DNA of 64,000 bases from Kocuria carniphila (GCF_004136555.1 NZ_NOIT01000001.1:186001-250000); one strand, 5' to 3'. Counted from the first letter of the stretch, positions 1 to 8,318 are shown. Notes: a model not told the origin generated them from the sequence alone. Program-made: numbers and translations.

Positions 1-444
1 GGGCAGATTCAGGTTGCTCGTGATGGTGGCGGCCTCGGACTCAGCGGCGTAACCGCCACCGGCGAGGAACTCGGTCTCGATGCGATCGTAACGTCGCATG
101 GCTTTGGACCGCACGGCGTCGTCCTCGGAAGCCATGTCCTGCTCGGCCTGACGCAACTTGGCCGTGACCCCGGCCAGGTCGCGGGCGGAGAGGATGCGGT
201 CGCGAGCGAGCTGGTTCATATCGTCGACCTTGGGGTCCTGTGGCAGGTAGCCGATGGTGCCCGTACTCGTCACGTCCCCGGCGGCCGGTAATGCCTGACC
301 CGCGAGGACCTTGGTCATGGTGGTTTTGCCTGCTCCGTTGCGGCCCACCAGGCCGACCTTGTCCCCGCGATCCACCCGGAAATTGACTTCGTCCATGAGC
401 AGGCGAGCTCCGGCGCGCAGTTCGAGGTTTGTAACGGTGATCAA
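1..444 (-). CDS. ABC-F family ATP-binding protein, N-terminal part (truncated by window edge)
   Basis: The first 148 codons of a soluble ABC-F ATPase are present; the gene runs off the left edge. The reading begins VITVTNLELRAGARLLMDEV and contains a Walker A, GRNGAGKTT, near residue 40. A GGYAAESEA stretch near the edge resembles the region after the first Walker A in ABC-F proteins. ABC-F proteins carry two ATPase domains and no membrane segments; they act on the ribosome in translation or antibiotic protection. The start is taken as TTG at 444, with a GGAAAGG sequence about 12 nt upstream. An ATG 24 nt further upstream lies in another frame and is not used. The family is clear; the subfamily cannot be told from a fragment. 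Confidence 0.85.
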   Translation of the reverse strand, partial: MITVTNLELRAGARLLMDEVNFRVDRGDKVGLVGRNGAGKTTMTKVLAGQALPAAGDVTSTGTIGYLPQDPKVDDMNQLARDRILSARDLAGVTAKLRQAEQDMASEDDAVRSKAMRRYDRIETEFLAGGGYAAESEAATITSNLNLP

Positions 445-486
445 GAGGGAGAGGCCTTTCCAAAGACATGAGGGGGCAAACGAGAT

Positions 487-518
487 GCCCCGAACCTGCG
501 GGGCACCGACCCAGTCTA
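487..518 (-). promoter_or_regulatory. Promoter -10 and leader hairpin of the ABC-F gene
   Basis: On the minus strand a TAGACT -10 box lies at 518-513, placing transcription start near 506. Directly after it is a 6-bp hairpin (487-504, arms GCCCCG and CGGGGC). The leader to the TTG start is about 60 nt. The hairpin could be a simple mRNA 5' cap or part of an attenuator; only the pairing itself is seen. Confidence 0.45.
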
Positions 519-542
519 GCCGCGGTAGCCCGCTGGCTGAAC

Positions 543-548
543 TAGACT
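543..548 (+). promoter_or_regulatory. -10 box of the bioYMN operon
   Basis: TAGACT lies 8 nt before the ATG of bioY, with no Shine-Dalgarno sequence between, so the mRNA is probably leaderless. The box mirrors the opposing TAGACT at 513-518, so the two divergent promoters overlap. Confidence 0.5.
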
Positions 549-556
549 CCGTGAAC

Positions 557-1189
557 ATGAGCGAAACCACAGGTTCCCCCCGGAAAATCAACTCCTTCGA
601 CCTAGCCAATATCGCGGTTTTCGCCGCGCTGACCAGTGTTCTGGCGTTGGCCCCGGCCATCCCCGTGGGCGTGCTCGGGGTGCCCATCACCCTCCAGACC
701 CTCGCCGTATTCCTGACCGGCATGATCCTGGGTGGCTGGCGCGCGTTCCTGGCCATCGCCCTATACGTGGTGGTTGGTCTGCTGGGCGTGCCGATCTTCG
801 CGGGTTTCGTGGGCGGCCCGGGCGTGCTGGCCGGTCCCTCGGTCGGTTATCTGCTCTCGTTCCCGTTGGCCGCCGCCCTGGTCGGCTTCTTGGCGCACCG
901 TTCCGTTCGTGAGGAACGCGTACGACGCCGCTCCGGCTCCACCTCCGCCACGCCCGACAAGCGCCGCGGGCTGGGTATCAAACTGTTCCTGGCCGGTGTG
1001 GCCGGACTGATCCTGTCCCACGTGCTGGGTGTCATCGGCATGATGCTGGTGGGTGGCCTGAGTTTGAACGCCGCGGTGATCGCTGACTTGGCGTTCATTC
1101 CCGGTGATCTGATTAAAGCTGCCGCCGCCGCGCTGATTGCCGTGGCCGTGCATCGTGCCTTCCCGCGCATGGCCGGGGCCGTTCTCTAA
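557..1189 (+). CDS. bioY: Biotin transporter substrate-binding subunit BioY
   Basis: BioY is the membrane S component that binds biotin in the energy-coupling-factor (ECF) transporter BioMNY. The 210-residue protein has about six hydrophobic segments. The N-terminal half carries the BioY pattern GVPITLQTLAVFLTGMILGG, with GPSVGYLLSFPLAA following. A hydrophilic, arginine-rich loop sits near residue 115-140. A longer reading upstream exists, but the ATG at 557 is preferred: homology starts just after it and a -10 box lies 8 nt before it. A GTG at 551 is possible but too close to the -10. It is followed 3 nt downstream by the ATPase gene and then the T component, so all three parts are present. 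Confidence 0.93.
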   Translation: MSETTGSPRKINSFDLANIAVFAALTSVLALAPAIPVGVLGVPITLQTLAVFLTGMILGGWRAFLAIALYVVVGLLGVPIFAGFVGGPGVLAGPSVGYLLSFPLAAALVGFLAHRSVREERVRRRSGSTSATPDKRRGLGIKLFLAGVAGLILSHVLGVIGMMLVGGLSLNAAVIADLAFIPGDLIKAAAAALIAVAVHRAFPRMAGAVL

Positions 1190-1192
1190 TAC

Positions 1193-1966
1193 ATGACTCG
1201 CAAGTCAGGATCGTCTCGCTACGACCCCCTGGTGCCCGAAGCATCCCCGGGGTCGTTCTACTGCGCCAACGTGACCCTCACCGTGGACTCCCCCACGGGA
1301 CCGTTCACTGTGCTCGACCGTGTCAGTTGTGAGTTCAGGGAACCGCGCACCGCGGTGATCGGTCTCAACGGCTCCGGTAAATCCACCCTGCTGCGGCTGT
1401 TCAACGCACTGGTGGTGCCGCAATCCGGGGTGGTTCGGGTCAACAGCATCGACCCTGTGGCATTCCCCCGGGAGGCGCGTGCGGCGGTGGGTTTTGTGTT
1501 CACGGATCCGGCGTCACAGATCCTCATGCCCACTCCCATCGAGGACATTGAGCTGTCGTTGCGCCGCCACGTGCCCGATCGCCAGGAACGGACCGAGAGG
1601 GCTCGCGAGTGGTTGGTCCGGATGGGGCTGGAGCACCGTGCTCACCACAGTGTGTTTGATCTCTCCGGCGGTGAGCGGCAGCTCGTCGCGCTCTCAGCGG
1701 TGCTGGCCGCCGAACCCCAAGTGTTGATCCTGGATGAACCCACCACACTGCTGGACCTGCGGAATCAGCTCAAACTCATCGATCTGCTCGACAACCTGGG
1801 GCAACAGCAGCTGATCAGCACCCATGACCTGGATCTGGCCTCAACTGCACAACACGTAGCCGTGGTGCACGAGAGCCGGATCATTGCTCAGGGGCCGCCG
1901 GCCGAGATGATTCCCCAGTACAAGAACTGGTGCGCCAACGGCTTCGCGGATTGGCAATCTTTATGA
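1193..1966 (+). CDS. bioM: Biotin ECF transporter ATPase BioM
   Basis: This is the ABC ATPase (A component) that powers biotin uptake with BioN and BioY. The 257-residue protein has Walker A GLNGSGKSTLLRL near residue 58, signature LSGGERQLVAL near 157 and Walker B VLILDEPTTLLD near 178, followed by an ISTHD switch region. It begins 3 nt after bioY ends and its stop overlaps the bioN start as ATGA, which implies translational coupling. The role follows from the bioY and bioN neighbours; by itself it could be any ECF ATPase. Confidence 0.92.
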   Translation: MTRKSGSSRYDPLVPEASPGSFYCANVTLTVDSPTGPFTVLDRVSCEFREPRTAVIGLNGSGKSTLLRLFNALVVPQSGVVRVNSIDPVAFPREARAAVGFVFTDPASQILMPTPIEDIELSLRRHVPDRQERTERAREWLVRMGLEHRAHHSVFDLSGGERQLVALSAVLAAEPQVLILDEPTTLLDLRNQLKLIDLLDNLGQQQLISTHDLDLASTAQHVAVVHESRIIAQGPPAEMIPQYKNWCANGFADWQSL

Positions 1967-2583
1967 GACGAAAGGTGCGTCGCGACGACCTCCTGGGAAC
2001 CTACGTCCCCGGGCGCTCCCTGTTGCATCGCTGCCCCCTGGCCCTGAAGGCCGTGCTGATCCTGGGGCTGTGTATCACGGTGATGCTGATCCGTGACTGG
2101 CAGTTCTCGCTCGCGGTTTTGGCGCTCACCGGGCTTGCGTCCGTGGTGAGCGGGCTGGGACTGCACCGCTGGGCGGCGTCGTTGCGTCCGCTGCTGTTCC
2201 TGGTGATTCTGCTGGGCGGTTACCACCTGATTTTCAACGGGCCGGCTCGGGCGGCGTCCATCGTGCTGTCCTTACTCGCGGTCGTCAGTCTCTCGCGATT
2301 ACTCATCAGCACCACGCCGCTCCCCCGACTCATCGACGGCCTGGTGTGGCTGTGCACCCCGCTGTCGTGGTTCGGGGTCAACACCGAGCGCATCGGTTTG
2401 GCGGTATCACTCATGATCCGCTCGGTCCCCTGGCTGTTCGGTTGCCTGGGCGAACTGCGCGACGCCGCCACCGCCCGCACCATCCGGGCCAACCCCGTCC
2501 GCCTGGTCACCCCCGCAACCATTGCGACCGTGAACTACGCGCATCAGACCGGTGAGGCGCTCGCGGCCCGCGGGTTGGATTAA
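1963..2583 (+). CDS. bioN: Biotin ECF transporter transmembrane (T) component BioN
   Basis: BioN is the EcfT-type membrane scaffold joining BioM to BioY. The 206-residue protein has several hydrophobic segments between about residues 25 and 125, and a C-terminal region with TARTIRANP, which resembles the EcfT coupling helix that contacts the ATPase (A-R-x motif). The ATG at 1963 overlaps the bioM stop by 4 nt; a longer in-frame start at 1930 would lie inside bioM and is less likely. The protein is short, as in other BioN proteins. The gene ends the three-gene operon. Confidence 0.9.
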   Translation: MRRKVRRDDLLGTYVPGRSLLHRCPLALKAVLILGLCITVMLIRDWQFSLAVLALTGLASVVSGLGLHRWAASLRPLLFLVILLGGYHLIFNGPARAASIVLSLLAVVSLSRLLISTTPLPRLIDGLVWLCTPLSWFGVNTERIGLAVSLMIRSVPWLFGCLGELRDAATARTIRANPVRLVTPATIATVNYAHQTGEALAARGLD

Positions 2584-2775
2584 CCCGAGGAGCGCGCGGC
2601 GCACCATTTCATCCGGTGCTCTCACCAATATCAAGCCCATTTTCGTCAGAACACCGGACCACATGGTTCTAGACGCGGGTGGTCGCCTCGTTGTCTCGCC
2701 CATGCTCGGAACCGTGACCGGGCGGCGTCGTAAATTTCTGACGCGCGACACGACCGGAAACGCACGGGTGCGACT

Positions 2776-2781
2776 TATGCT
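2776..2781 (+). promoter_or_regulatory. -10 box of the metallopeptidase gene (leaderless)
   Basis: TATGCT is followed by 6 nt and then ATG, with no ribosome binding site. This suggests transcription starts at the initiation codon. Confidence 0.45.
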
Positions 2782-2787
2782 TCCCTC

Positions 2788-3717
2788 ATGAGTTTCAATG
2801 ACAACTCGCGACTGGATACGTCGCAGGTAGGGTCCGGCGGCGGACGCGGTGGCCGTGGCGTGGCGGTCGGTGGTGGCCTGGGCGGCATCATCCTGCTGGT
2901 CGTGGCGGGTTTGCTGTTCGGCCAGGACGGCATCGACATGGTGACCGGTGGTGGCCAGCAGCAACAGCAGCAGGGCTCGATCACCAGCGTGGAGGAACAG
3001 GACCGCGAGCTGGCCGAACGTTGCCAGACCGGAGCCGATGCCGATCGTTACGACGACTGCCGTCAGATCGCCACCGTCAACTCCCTCAATGAATTCTGGG
3101 GTGCCTACTATCCCGAGGCCACCGGCGAACGGTACCAGCGCCCCGGTGTGATGCTCTACGAAGGTGTGGAACAATCCGGCTGCGGCCAGGCATCGGCTGC
3201 GGTGGGCCCGTTCTACTGCCCGGCCGACACGTCCGTGTACCTGGACGTCGGCTTCTTCGACCAGATGCGCGAGAGCTTCGGTGCGAGTGCCAATGCCCTG
3301 GCGCAGGAGTACGTGATGGCGCACGAGGTCGGCCACCACATCCAGAACCTGCAGGGCAACTTGGGTATTGCCCAACAGGACCCGCAGGGTGCCGACTCCG
3401 GTGCCGTGCGGGTGGAGCTGCAGGCCGACTGCTATGCCGGCATGTGGGCCCACCACGCGTCCCAGCCCGGCGGCAGCGTAAGCCTGGAACCGATCACCAA
3501 GGAACAGCTGGCCGACGCGCTCAACGCTGCAGAGGTCATCGGCGACGACCGGATCCAGGAAACCACCCAGGGCCGGGCCAACCCCGAGTCCTTCACCCAC
3601 GGCTCCTCGGCGCAGCGACAGGCTTGGTTCCTGACCGGCTACCAAACCGGTGACATCAAGCAGTGCGACACCTTCCGCGCCCGCAACCTGGACCGCCCGG
3701 CGGGGTTGCAGAGCTAG
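2788..3717 (+). CDS. Neutral zinc metallopeptidase (YpfJ family)
   Basis: A 309-residue membrane-anchored protein of the YpfJ/putative neutral zinc metallopeptidase family; its substrate is unknown. A glycine-rich N-terminus (15-33) leads into one hydrophobic helix (about 33-45), then a Gln-rich stretch (QQQQQQ), then the catalytic region. HEVGHH at 179-184 supplies the HExxH zinc site. Cysteine pairs (79/91 and 132/144) suggest disulfides outside the membrane. The gene is single, with its own leaderless-type promoter. It converges on the response regulator gene with only 12 nt between the stops and no visible terminator. Confidence 0.9.
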   Translation: MSFNDNSRLDTSQVGSGGGRGGRGVAVGGGLGGIILLVVAGLLFGQDGIDMVTGGGQQQQQQGSITSVEEQDRELAERCQTGADADRYDDCRQIATVNSLNEFWGAYYPEATGERYQRPGVMLYEGVEQSGCGQASAAVGPFYCPADTSVYLDVGFFDQMRESFGASANALAQEYVMAHEVGHHIQNLQGNLGIAQQDPQGADSGAVRVELQADCYAGMWAHHASQPGGSVSLEPITKEQLADALNAAEVIGDDRIQETTQGRANPESFTHGSSAQRQAWFLTGYQTGDIKQCDTFRARNLDRPAGLQS

Positions 3718-3729
3718 TCGTTGCGATCC

Positions 3730-4377
3730 TCACGTGCGGCCGGTCTCATGAGCCCACATCGCGAGTTCGACCCGATTACGTGCGTCAAGCTTGCGCATGA
3801 GGCTGGCCAAATGGGTCTTCACGGTGCTGGGACTGATGTGGAGCTCGTCCGCGATCTCGCTGTTGGTTCGGCCGTGCGCCACCGTGAGGAGCACTTGCTC
3901 CTCACGCGAGGTGAGCGGCTCTATCGGTTGCGCGGGCGACTCCTGATGCGACCGTGCAAACGTGGCGAGGAGGCGGACCGTGACGCTCGGAGCAATCAGA
4001 GCATCACCGTCTGCTGCCGCGTGAATCGCCTGGGACAGCAGCACGGGACCTGCATCCTTGAGTAGGAACCCTCGAGCACCGGCCTTCAACGCGCCATGGA
4101 CGTACTCGTCCAGGTCGAAAGTGGTGATCACGACGATCGGCAGGGGGTCGGCGACCTCCGGTCCGGCGAGCTGGCGCGTGGCTTCGATTCCGTCCATGAG
4201 TGGCATGCGGATGTCGAACAGGCACACGTCCGGGCGCAGCTCACGCGCTAGACGAACCGCCTGTCGCCCATCGCTGGCTGCGCCCACGACCTCGATGTCC
4301 GGCTGGGCGTTGAGCAGCATGGTCAGGCCGGTGCGCACGATGTCCTGATCGTCGGCAATGAGTACCCGAATGGTCAT
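3730..4377 (-). CDS. LuxR/NarL-family response regulator
   Basis: A 215-residue two-component response regulator. The receiver domain (about 1-120) has the acidic pocket ADD near 8-10 and the phosphoacceptor Asp55 in LFDIRMPLMDG. The C-terminal HTH (about 150-210) has the LuxR pattern LTSREEQVLLTVAHGRTNSE, then STVKTHLASLMRKL. It overlaps the upstream histidine kinase by 4 nt (ATGA), so the two are co-translated partners. Targets are not shown; the small membrane protein divergent from this pair (5685-6179) is the nearest candidate. Confidence 0.93.
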   Translation of the reverse strand: MTIRVLIADDQDIVRTGLTMLLNAQPDIEVVGAASDGRQAVRLARELRPDVCLFDIRMPLMDGIEATRQLAGPEVADPLPIVVITTFDLDEYVHGALKAGARGFLLKDAGPVLLSQAIHAAADGDALIAPSVTVRLLATFARSHQESPAQPIEPLTSREEQVLLTVAHGRTNSEIADELHISPSTVKTHLASLMRKLDARNRVELAMWAHETGRT

Positions 4378-5522
4378 GGGGAAACGCCCTTCTTGGGCAG
4401 CGTCGCTTCGACTCGCCAGCCACCGCTCGCGTTGGGGCCGGCGTCGAACGTGCCACCCAGCAGCTTGACGCGTTCGCGCATGCCGACCAGGCCGTAACCG
4501 GATGGGTTGCCGCCGACCGTGCCCAGAGCGCCGTCGTTATCTACCGTTAACTGCACATGCTCGGCGTCGCCGACGACGCGCACGGCCACCCGCGTCGCAT
4601 AGCGTGCGTGCCGTCTCGCGTTCGTGACGGACTCCTCGGTCAAGCGGTAAAGCGCCGCCCCGACCGCCGGGCTGAGATCGTCGAGATCACCGGACAGCTC
4701 GATGTCGATCTGTGGCCCTCCGTCAGTTTCACCCGTGAGCTGCCCCAGGTCCGCCACGCCCCGGCGTGGCGCCAAGTCCGCGCCCTCAGTGGTGCGCAGG
4801 ACACCGACCATGCTGCGCAACTCGGTCAGGGTTCGCGAGGCGGCCTCTTCGATGACGGCAAGGACCTCGGTGGCACGCTCGGGGTGGGACGTGGCGACGG
4901 CCCGGCCGGCCTGGGCTTGGATGACGATCCCGGAGACGTGGTGGGCGACCGTGTCGTGGAGATCCCGCGCCAGCTGTTCGCGCTCCCGAGCTTTGGCCTG
5001 GTCGATGTCCCGGGCACGCGTATACGCGTAGTAGCGAATGGCAGCGCCCAGGGCTGCGGCGAACAGGAAGAAGGCGAAGGCAGCCACCGCATCCGGCGTA
5101 CTGGTCGCGTCAGCGACCCTGGTGATACCCAACCAGACCAGGATGACCCCCAGTCCGATCGTCGCCTCGCGGCCGGATCCCCAGCGGAACAACGCGTAGG
5201 CCAAGACGAGCACGCCCGAGATGCTCCCCGGCAGATAGGCCGCCTCGCCGGTGAGGATCCTCGCGACGTCGAAGGCGATCAGCGTTCCGAAAGAAATAGC
5301 AACTGTCGCCAGTGGGTGAGTGCGGCGCCACCACAGGGGCGTGAGGATTACGAACATGGCGGGGAGCACCAGCGGGAGCGGGAGAAGGTCCTGGCGGAGC
5401 ACCACCTCCACCACAGTCCACGCGACGAACACCGCGAAGAGTGCCCAGTCCCGCCACACCCTCTGAGGAGGGTTCGCCTGTCGAGGCTCGGCCCACAACG
5501 CGTGCAGCGCCTTGGTCACCAT
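4374..5522 (-). CDS. Two-component sensor histidine kinase (HisKA_3 type)
   Basis: A 382-residue sensor kinase for the adjacent regulator. Hydrophobic segments in roughly residues 27-165 form an N-terminal membrane domain without a large extracellular loop, so the signal may be sensed in the membrane. The dimerization/phosphoacceptor region EREQLARDLHDTVAHHVSGI (about 180-200) identifies the HisKA_3 class. The HATPase region has DNDGALG and GYGLVGMRERVKLLGG near the C-terminus. ATG 5522 is preceded by TAGACT with a 6-nt gap, so the mRNA is probably leaderless. The signal is unknown. Confidence 0.92.
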   Translation of the reverse strand: MVTKALHALWAEPRQANPPQRVWRDWALFAVFVAWTVVEVVLRQDLLPLPLVLPAMFVILTPLWWRRTHPLATVAISFGTLIAFDVARILTGEAAYLPGSISGVLVLAYALFRWGSGREATIGLGVILVWLGITRVADATSTPDAVAAFAFFLFAAALGAAIRYYAYTRARDIDQAKAREREQLARDLHDTVAHHVSGIVIQAQAGRAVATSHPERATEVLAVIEEAASRTLTELRSMVGVLRTTEGADLAPRRGVADLGQLTGETDGGPQIDIELSGDLDDLSPAVGAALYRLTEESVTNARRHARYATRVAVRVVGDAEHVQLTVDNDGALGTVGGNPSGYGLVGMRERVKLLGGTFDAGPNASGGWRVEATLPKKGVSP

Positions 5523-5528
5523 TCATCC

Positions 5529-5534
5529 AGTCTA
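5529..5534 (-). promoter_or_regulatory. -10 box of the histidine kinase/regulator operon (leaderless)
   Basis: TAGACT on the minus strand ends 6 nt before the ATG at 5522. No Shine-Dalgarno sequence is present. Confidence 0.5.
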
Positions 5535-5684
5535 GAGACAGCGCGGCAGGGGCGGATCGGCGGAAAGTACGAGGGCCTCGCCGTGCCATCGGCCGGGCCA
5601 ACTCCGACCTCCGGGCCGATGTGCCCGCCGACGGACTCAGCGACTCTGGAACTACCGATCCACACCACCACAACGGAGCCCGTC

Positions 5685-6179
5685 ATGAGAACACATCACC
5701 CCGCCACCGCCTTGGACGAGCAGCGCGTCCCGGTCAGATTCAAGCTCGCTGCAGCGTGGACCAGCTTCATGTTCCTGTACGTCTACGTGGACATTCTCGC
5801 GTTCTACAAGCCCGGAGTGGTCACTGACATCCTGGCGGGCACCGTCTGGCGACTCGACATCACCCAGACCTGGGCCATCACGGCGCTGTCTCTCTTGGCG
5901 ATCCCGATCTTGATGGTCGTCCTGTCGACAATCCTGCCCGCTCGGGCCAGTCGCATCGCCAACTTGATTGCCGCCTCGGTACAAATCCCCTTCGCCGCTT
6001 TCAACGCGGTGGGCGAGTTCGGCGGGTCCTGGATATATTTCTACAGCCTGGGAGTCGCACTGGAAGTCATCCTTCTCATCCTCGTCCTGCGGTACGCCTG
6101 GACCTGGCCCCGCACCCGGCCGGCCGCGACCAACGCAGCCATGTCCGCCAGTCCGGATCGAGATGTCGTTCGCGCCTAG
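5685..6179 (+). CDS. Small four-helix membrane protein (DUF6326-like)
   Basis: A 164-residue integral membrane protein of unknown function. Four hydrophobic segments are visible, near residues 20-42, 63-87, 94-115 and 119-142. The first includes FMFLYVYVDILAFYKPG, which I associate with DUF6326 from memory. The ATG at 5685 has a GGAG about 8 nt upstream; the much longer frame upstream of it is only the antisense of the kinase gene and is ignored. It is divergent from the two-component pair, which makes it a possible target, though no operator is visible. The family name is tentative; the membrane topology is firm. Confidence 0.75.
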   Translation: MRTHHPATALDEQRVPVRFKLAAAWTSFMFLYVYVDILAFYKPGVVTDILAGTVWRLDITQTWAITALSLLAIPILMVVLSTILPARASRIANLIAASVQIPFAAFNAVGEFGGSWIYFYSLGVALEVILLILVLRYAWTWPRTRPAATNAAMSASPDRDVVRA

Positions 6180-6543
6180 TAGCAAGCGTGAGCGCGAGAA
6201 CAGCCCGTCCAGTTCGAAACCGACATTCACTACGACGTCGCACGGGGGCCTCCCAGGGCCCCCGTCGGCACGTCGGTCCGGCCAAACCGGACGACTGTTT
6301 CGTCGAATCCGCCAGTGCAGCAAATCCAATGTGAGGGAAATGCAGTGGAGCAGTCTCAGGGGAGGCAAACGTCGAATCCTCGCCGAATCTGTGCAGCTTC
6401 CTCACCTCACGCTTCGCAGCTACGTTTTCCTCCCCTGAGACTCCGCACTCCAAGGCCTCTGCTCAAGCCTCACTCTGTCAGCCCTGAATCCTCAGAATGG
6501 AGGCTCAGAAGACGGCAATCTCAGTCGAACCAGTCAGCCGAGG
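6180..6543. other. Non-coding convergent intergenic region with inverted repeats
   Basis: A 364-nt gap lies between two convergent genes. I see no convincing gene. It holds the 21-bp inverted repeat listed separately, GTCGAATCC repeated at 6302 and 6371, and a smaller stem near 6484-6508 (CTGA..CCTC / GAGG.TCAG). There is no classical terminator with a T-run. Confidence 0.6.
6352..6442. repeat. Long inverted repeat (21-nt arms, 49-nt loop)
   Basis: The left arm (6352-6372) begins AGTCTCAGGGGAGG and the right arm (6422-6442) ends CCTCCCCTGAGACT. The arms pair over 21 nt with a single mismatch. It may act as a bidirectional terminator or may be the remnant of a small palindromic element; no open reading frame lies in the loop. 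Confidence 0.7.
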
Positions 6544-7791
6544 TCAGTCCAGGAGGGCTCGCTCATCTCGGGAGGTGTTCAGCCACGGCGCTCGCATGCA
6601 GTCGGGGCCGAGGTCCGCGATGGAACCGGCGCCCATGAGCAGCATGTTGGTGCGGATCTGCTTCTCCAGCAGCTCGATCGCCCTGGTCACACCCTGCTGT
6701 CCCCCGGCCATCAGGCCGTAGAGGTAGGCCCGCCCGATCAGCACGAAGTCCGCACCCGCACACAGGGCCGCCACAACATCGGTGCCGGACATGATGCCCG
6801 AATCCAGAATCAGCGGCACAGCCGGACCGACTTCCGCGCGGATCTCCGGCAAGCTCGTCAGCGTCACGGGCGCCCGATCCAGCTGGCGGCCGCCATGGTT
6901 GGACACGATCAACCCGTCGGCGCCCACGCTCATGGCGCGGCGAGCATCCTCGGCGGTCAGGATGCCTTTGACGAACAACTGCCCGTCCCACTCCTCGCGG
7001 ATCCACGCGAGGTCCTCCAGAGACAGGCTCGGATCGAACATCTTGCCGATCAGCTCCGCCACCATGTGGGATGTGTCCGCCAAGGACGCGAACTTCAGAG
7101 AGTCGGTCGTGAGGAAGTTGAACCACCACTCGGGCCGGTAGGAAGCATCTAGGACGGTCTTGGGTGTCAGCTTGGGCGGGATGCTCATGCCGTTGCGGTC
7201 ATCGCGCAGCCGATTTCCGGGCACGGGAGTGTCCACGGTGACGATCAGGTTCGTGTACCCGGCGGCCTTGGCCCGCACGATCAGTTCGCGTGAGGCCTCG
7301 TGATCGCGCCACAGGTACAATTGAAACCAGCGGGCGGCATCGGGGGCGGCGTCGCGGACTTCTTCGATCGAACGGGTACCCATCGTCGAGAGCGAGAACG
7401 GGATCCCGGCCTCGGCAGCCGCCTTCATTCCCCCGATCTCACCCTCGCTGTGCATGAAGCGGGTGAAGCCGGTGGGCGCGATCCCGAACGGCAGGGCGCT
7501 GCGGTACCCGGCGATCTCCGTCGAGAGGTCCGCCTCAGCGGTGCCGTGCAGGATTCTGGGCAGCAGCTCCACGGACTCGAAGGCCTCGCGGCTGCGCTTG
7601 TACGTCAGTTCCAGGCCGGCCGCGCCGTCCACGTAGTCGAACGCGGGCTTGGGGGTACGACGCCGCGCAATCGCCCTGAGTGCCTCGATATCGGCAGCCT
7701 TCGCGAGCCGAGCGGCCCTGCGGTCAGGATTGAACTTGCCGAACTGCATGAGCGGCTTGAGTTCGGAAATTTGGGGCAGTCGTCGTTCCAC
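6544..7791 (-). CDS. lldD: FMN-dependent alpha-hydroxy-acid (L-lactate) dehydrogenase
   Basis: A flavoenzyme of the L-lactate dehydrogenase/glycolate oxidase family, about 415 residues; L-lactate oxidation to pyruvate feeding the respiratory chain is the likely role. With GTG 7791 as residue 1, visible features are FDYVDGAAG near 51 with the active-site Tyr, APTG of the FMN site near 105, FVKGI with Lys275, and SNHGGRQLD with the catalytic His299 and Arg302. DSGIMSGTDVVAAL and GRAYLYG form the phosphate-binding end. GTG 7797 is the alternative start, but AGAGGA lies 7 nt from GTG 7791 and only 1 nt from 7797. The gene is single. The exact substrate (lactate, glycolate, mandelate) cannot be read from sequence. 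Confidence 0.88.
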   Translation of the reverse strand: MERRLPQISELKPLMQFGKFNPDRRAARLAKAADIEALRAIARRRTPKPAFDYVDGAAGLELTYKRSREAFESVELLPRILHGTAEADLSTEIAGYRSALPFGIAPTGFTRFMHSEGEIGGMKAAAEAGIPFSLSTMGTRSIEEVRDAAPDAARWFQLYLWRDHEASRELIVRAKAAGYTNLIVTVDTPVPGNRLRDDRNGMSIPPKLTPKTVLDASYRPEWWFNFLTTDSLKFASLADTSHMVAELIGKMFDPSLSLEDLAWIREEWDGQLFVKGILTAEDARRAMSVGADGLIVSNHGGRQLDRAPVTLTSLPEIRAEVGPAVPLILDSGIMSGTDVVAALCAGADFVLIGRAYLYGLMAGGQQGVTRAIELLEKQIRTNMLLMGAGSIADLGPDCMRAPWLNTSRDERALLD

Positions 7792-7910
7792 GGCCACATC
7801 CTCTCGTAGATCACGTCTTTGAATCCGAACCTAACACCGGAGGTACCGGGAGGCAGGAAAGGAAGCGAGCGGCGTCGTCGTCGAAAGAACCAAAAGCCCG
7901 GGCACGCGAA

Positions 7911-7939
7911 AGGGCACGAGGTCAAAGACCCCGCGCCCT
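7911..7939 (-). terminator. Terminator hairpin of the suf operon
   Basis: On the minus strand AGGGCGCGGGGTC pairs fully with GACCTCGTGCCCT (13 bp, two G-U pairs) around a TTT loop. It lies 20 nt after the sufT stop, and TTTTGG follows shortly downstream. Confidence 0.75.
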
Positions 7940-7958
7940 CGCGCTGCTGAGAACCGGA

Positions 7959-8318
7959 CTAGATGTTGAAGCCCAGGGCGCGCATCTGATCGCGCCCGTC
8001 CTCGGTGATCCGCTCGGGACCCCACGGCGGCATCCAGACCCAGTTCACGTGCCACTCGTCAATGATGGTTCCCAGGTTCTGCGAAACCTGTTCCTCGATC
8101 ACGTCCTGCAGCGGGCACGCTGCCGTGGTCAGGGTCATGTCCAGGCGCAACGAATTGTCGTCCTGGTAGACCAGGCCGTACAGCAGGCCCAGGTCAACAA
8201 TGTTGACACCCAGCTCGGGGTCGATCACGTTTTCCAACGCGGTCTTGACCTCGGCCAGGGACGGCTGACCGTTGGGGCCCGGGGCCTCAGTGGTGACTGT
8301 CTCGGTGGTTTCGCTCAT
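7959..8318 (-). CDS. sufT: SufT-like metal-sulfur cluster assembly factor (MIP18/DUF59 family)
   Basis: A 119-residue protein with one DUF59/MIP18 domain. VIDPELGVNIVDLGLLYGL (about 31-49) and LTTAACPLQDVIEEQV (about 63-78) with the single conserved cysteine are diagnostic. Homologs assist maturation of Fe-S proteins. The C-terminus PPWGPERITEDGRDQMRALG matches the actinobacterial form. GAGGAGG lies just upstream of ATG 8318. It is the last gene of the suf operon, 36 nt after sufC, and is followed by a strong terminator. Confidence 0.92.
   Translation of the reverse strand: MSETTETVTTEAPGPNGQPSLAEVKTALENVIDPELGVNIVDLGLLYGLVYQDDNSLRLDMTLTTAACPLQDVIEEQVSQNLGTIIDEWHVNWVWMPPWGPERITEDGRDQMRALGFNI

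Noticed and set aside
2407-3645. Long minus-strand frame opposite the metallopeptidase
   Set aside because: The plus strand has a clear HExxH protease; the minus frame has no recognisable motif.
4557-5684. Long plus-strand open frame leading into the small membrane protein
   Set aside because: It is the antisense of the histidine kinase; composition is Gly/Arg/Asp-rich with no family match. Only the part from ATG 5685 is real.
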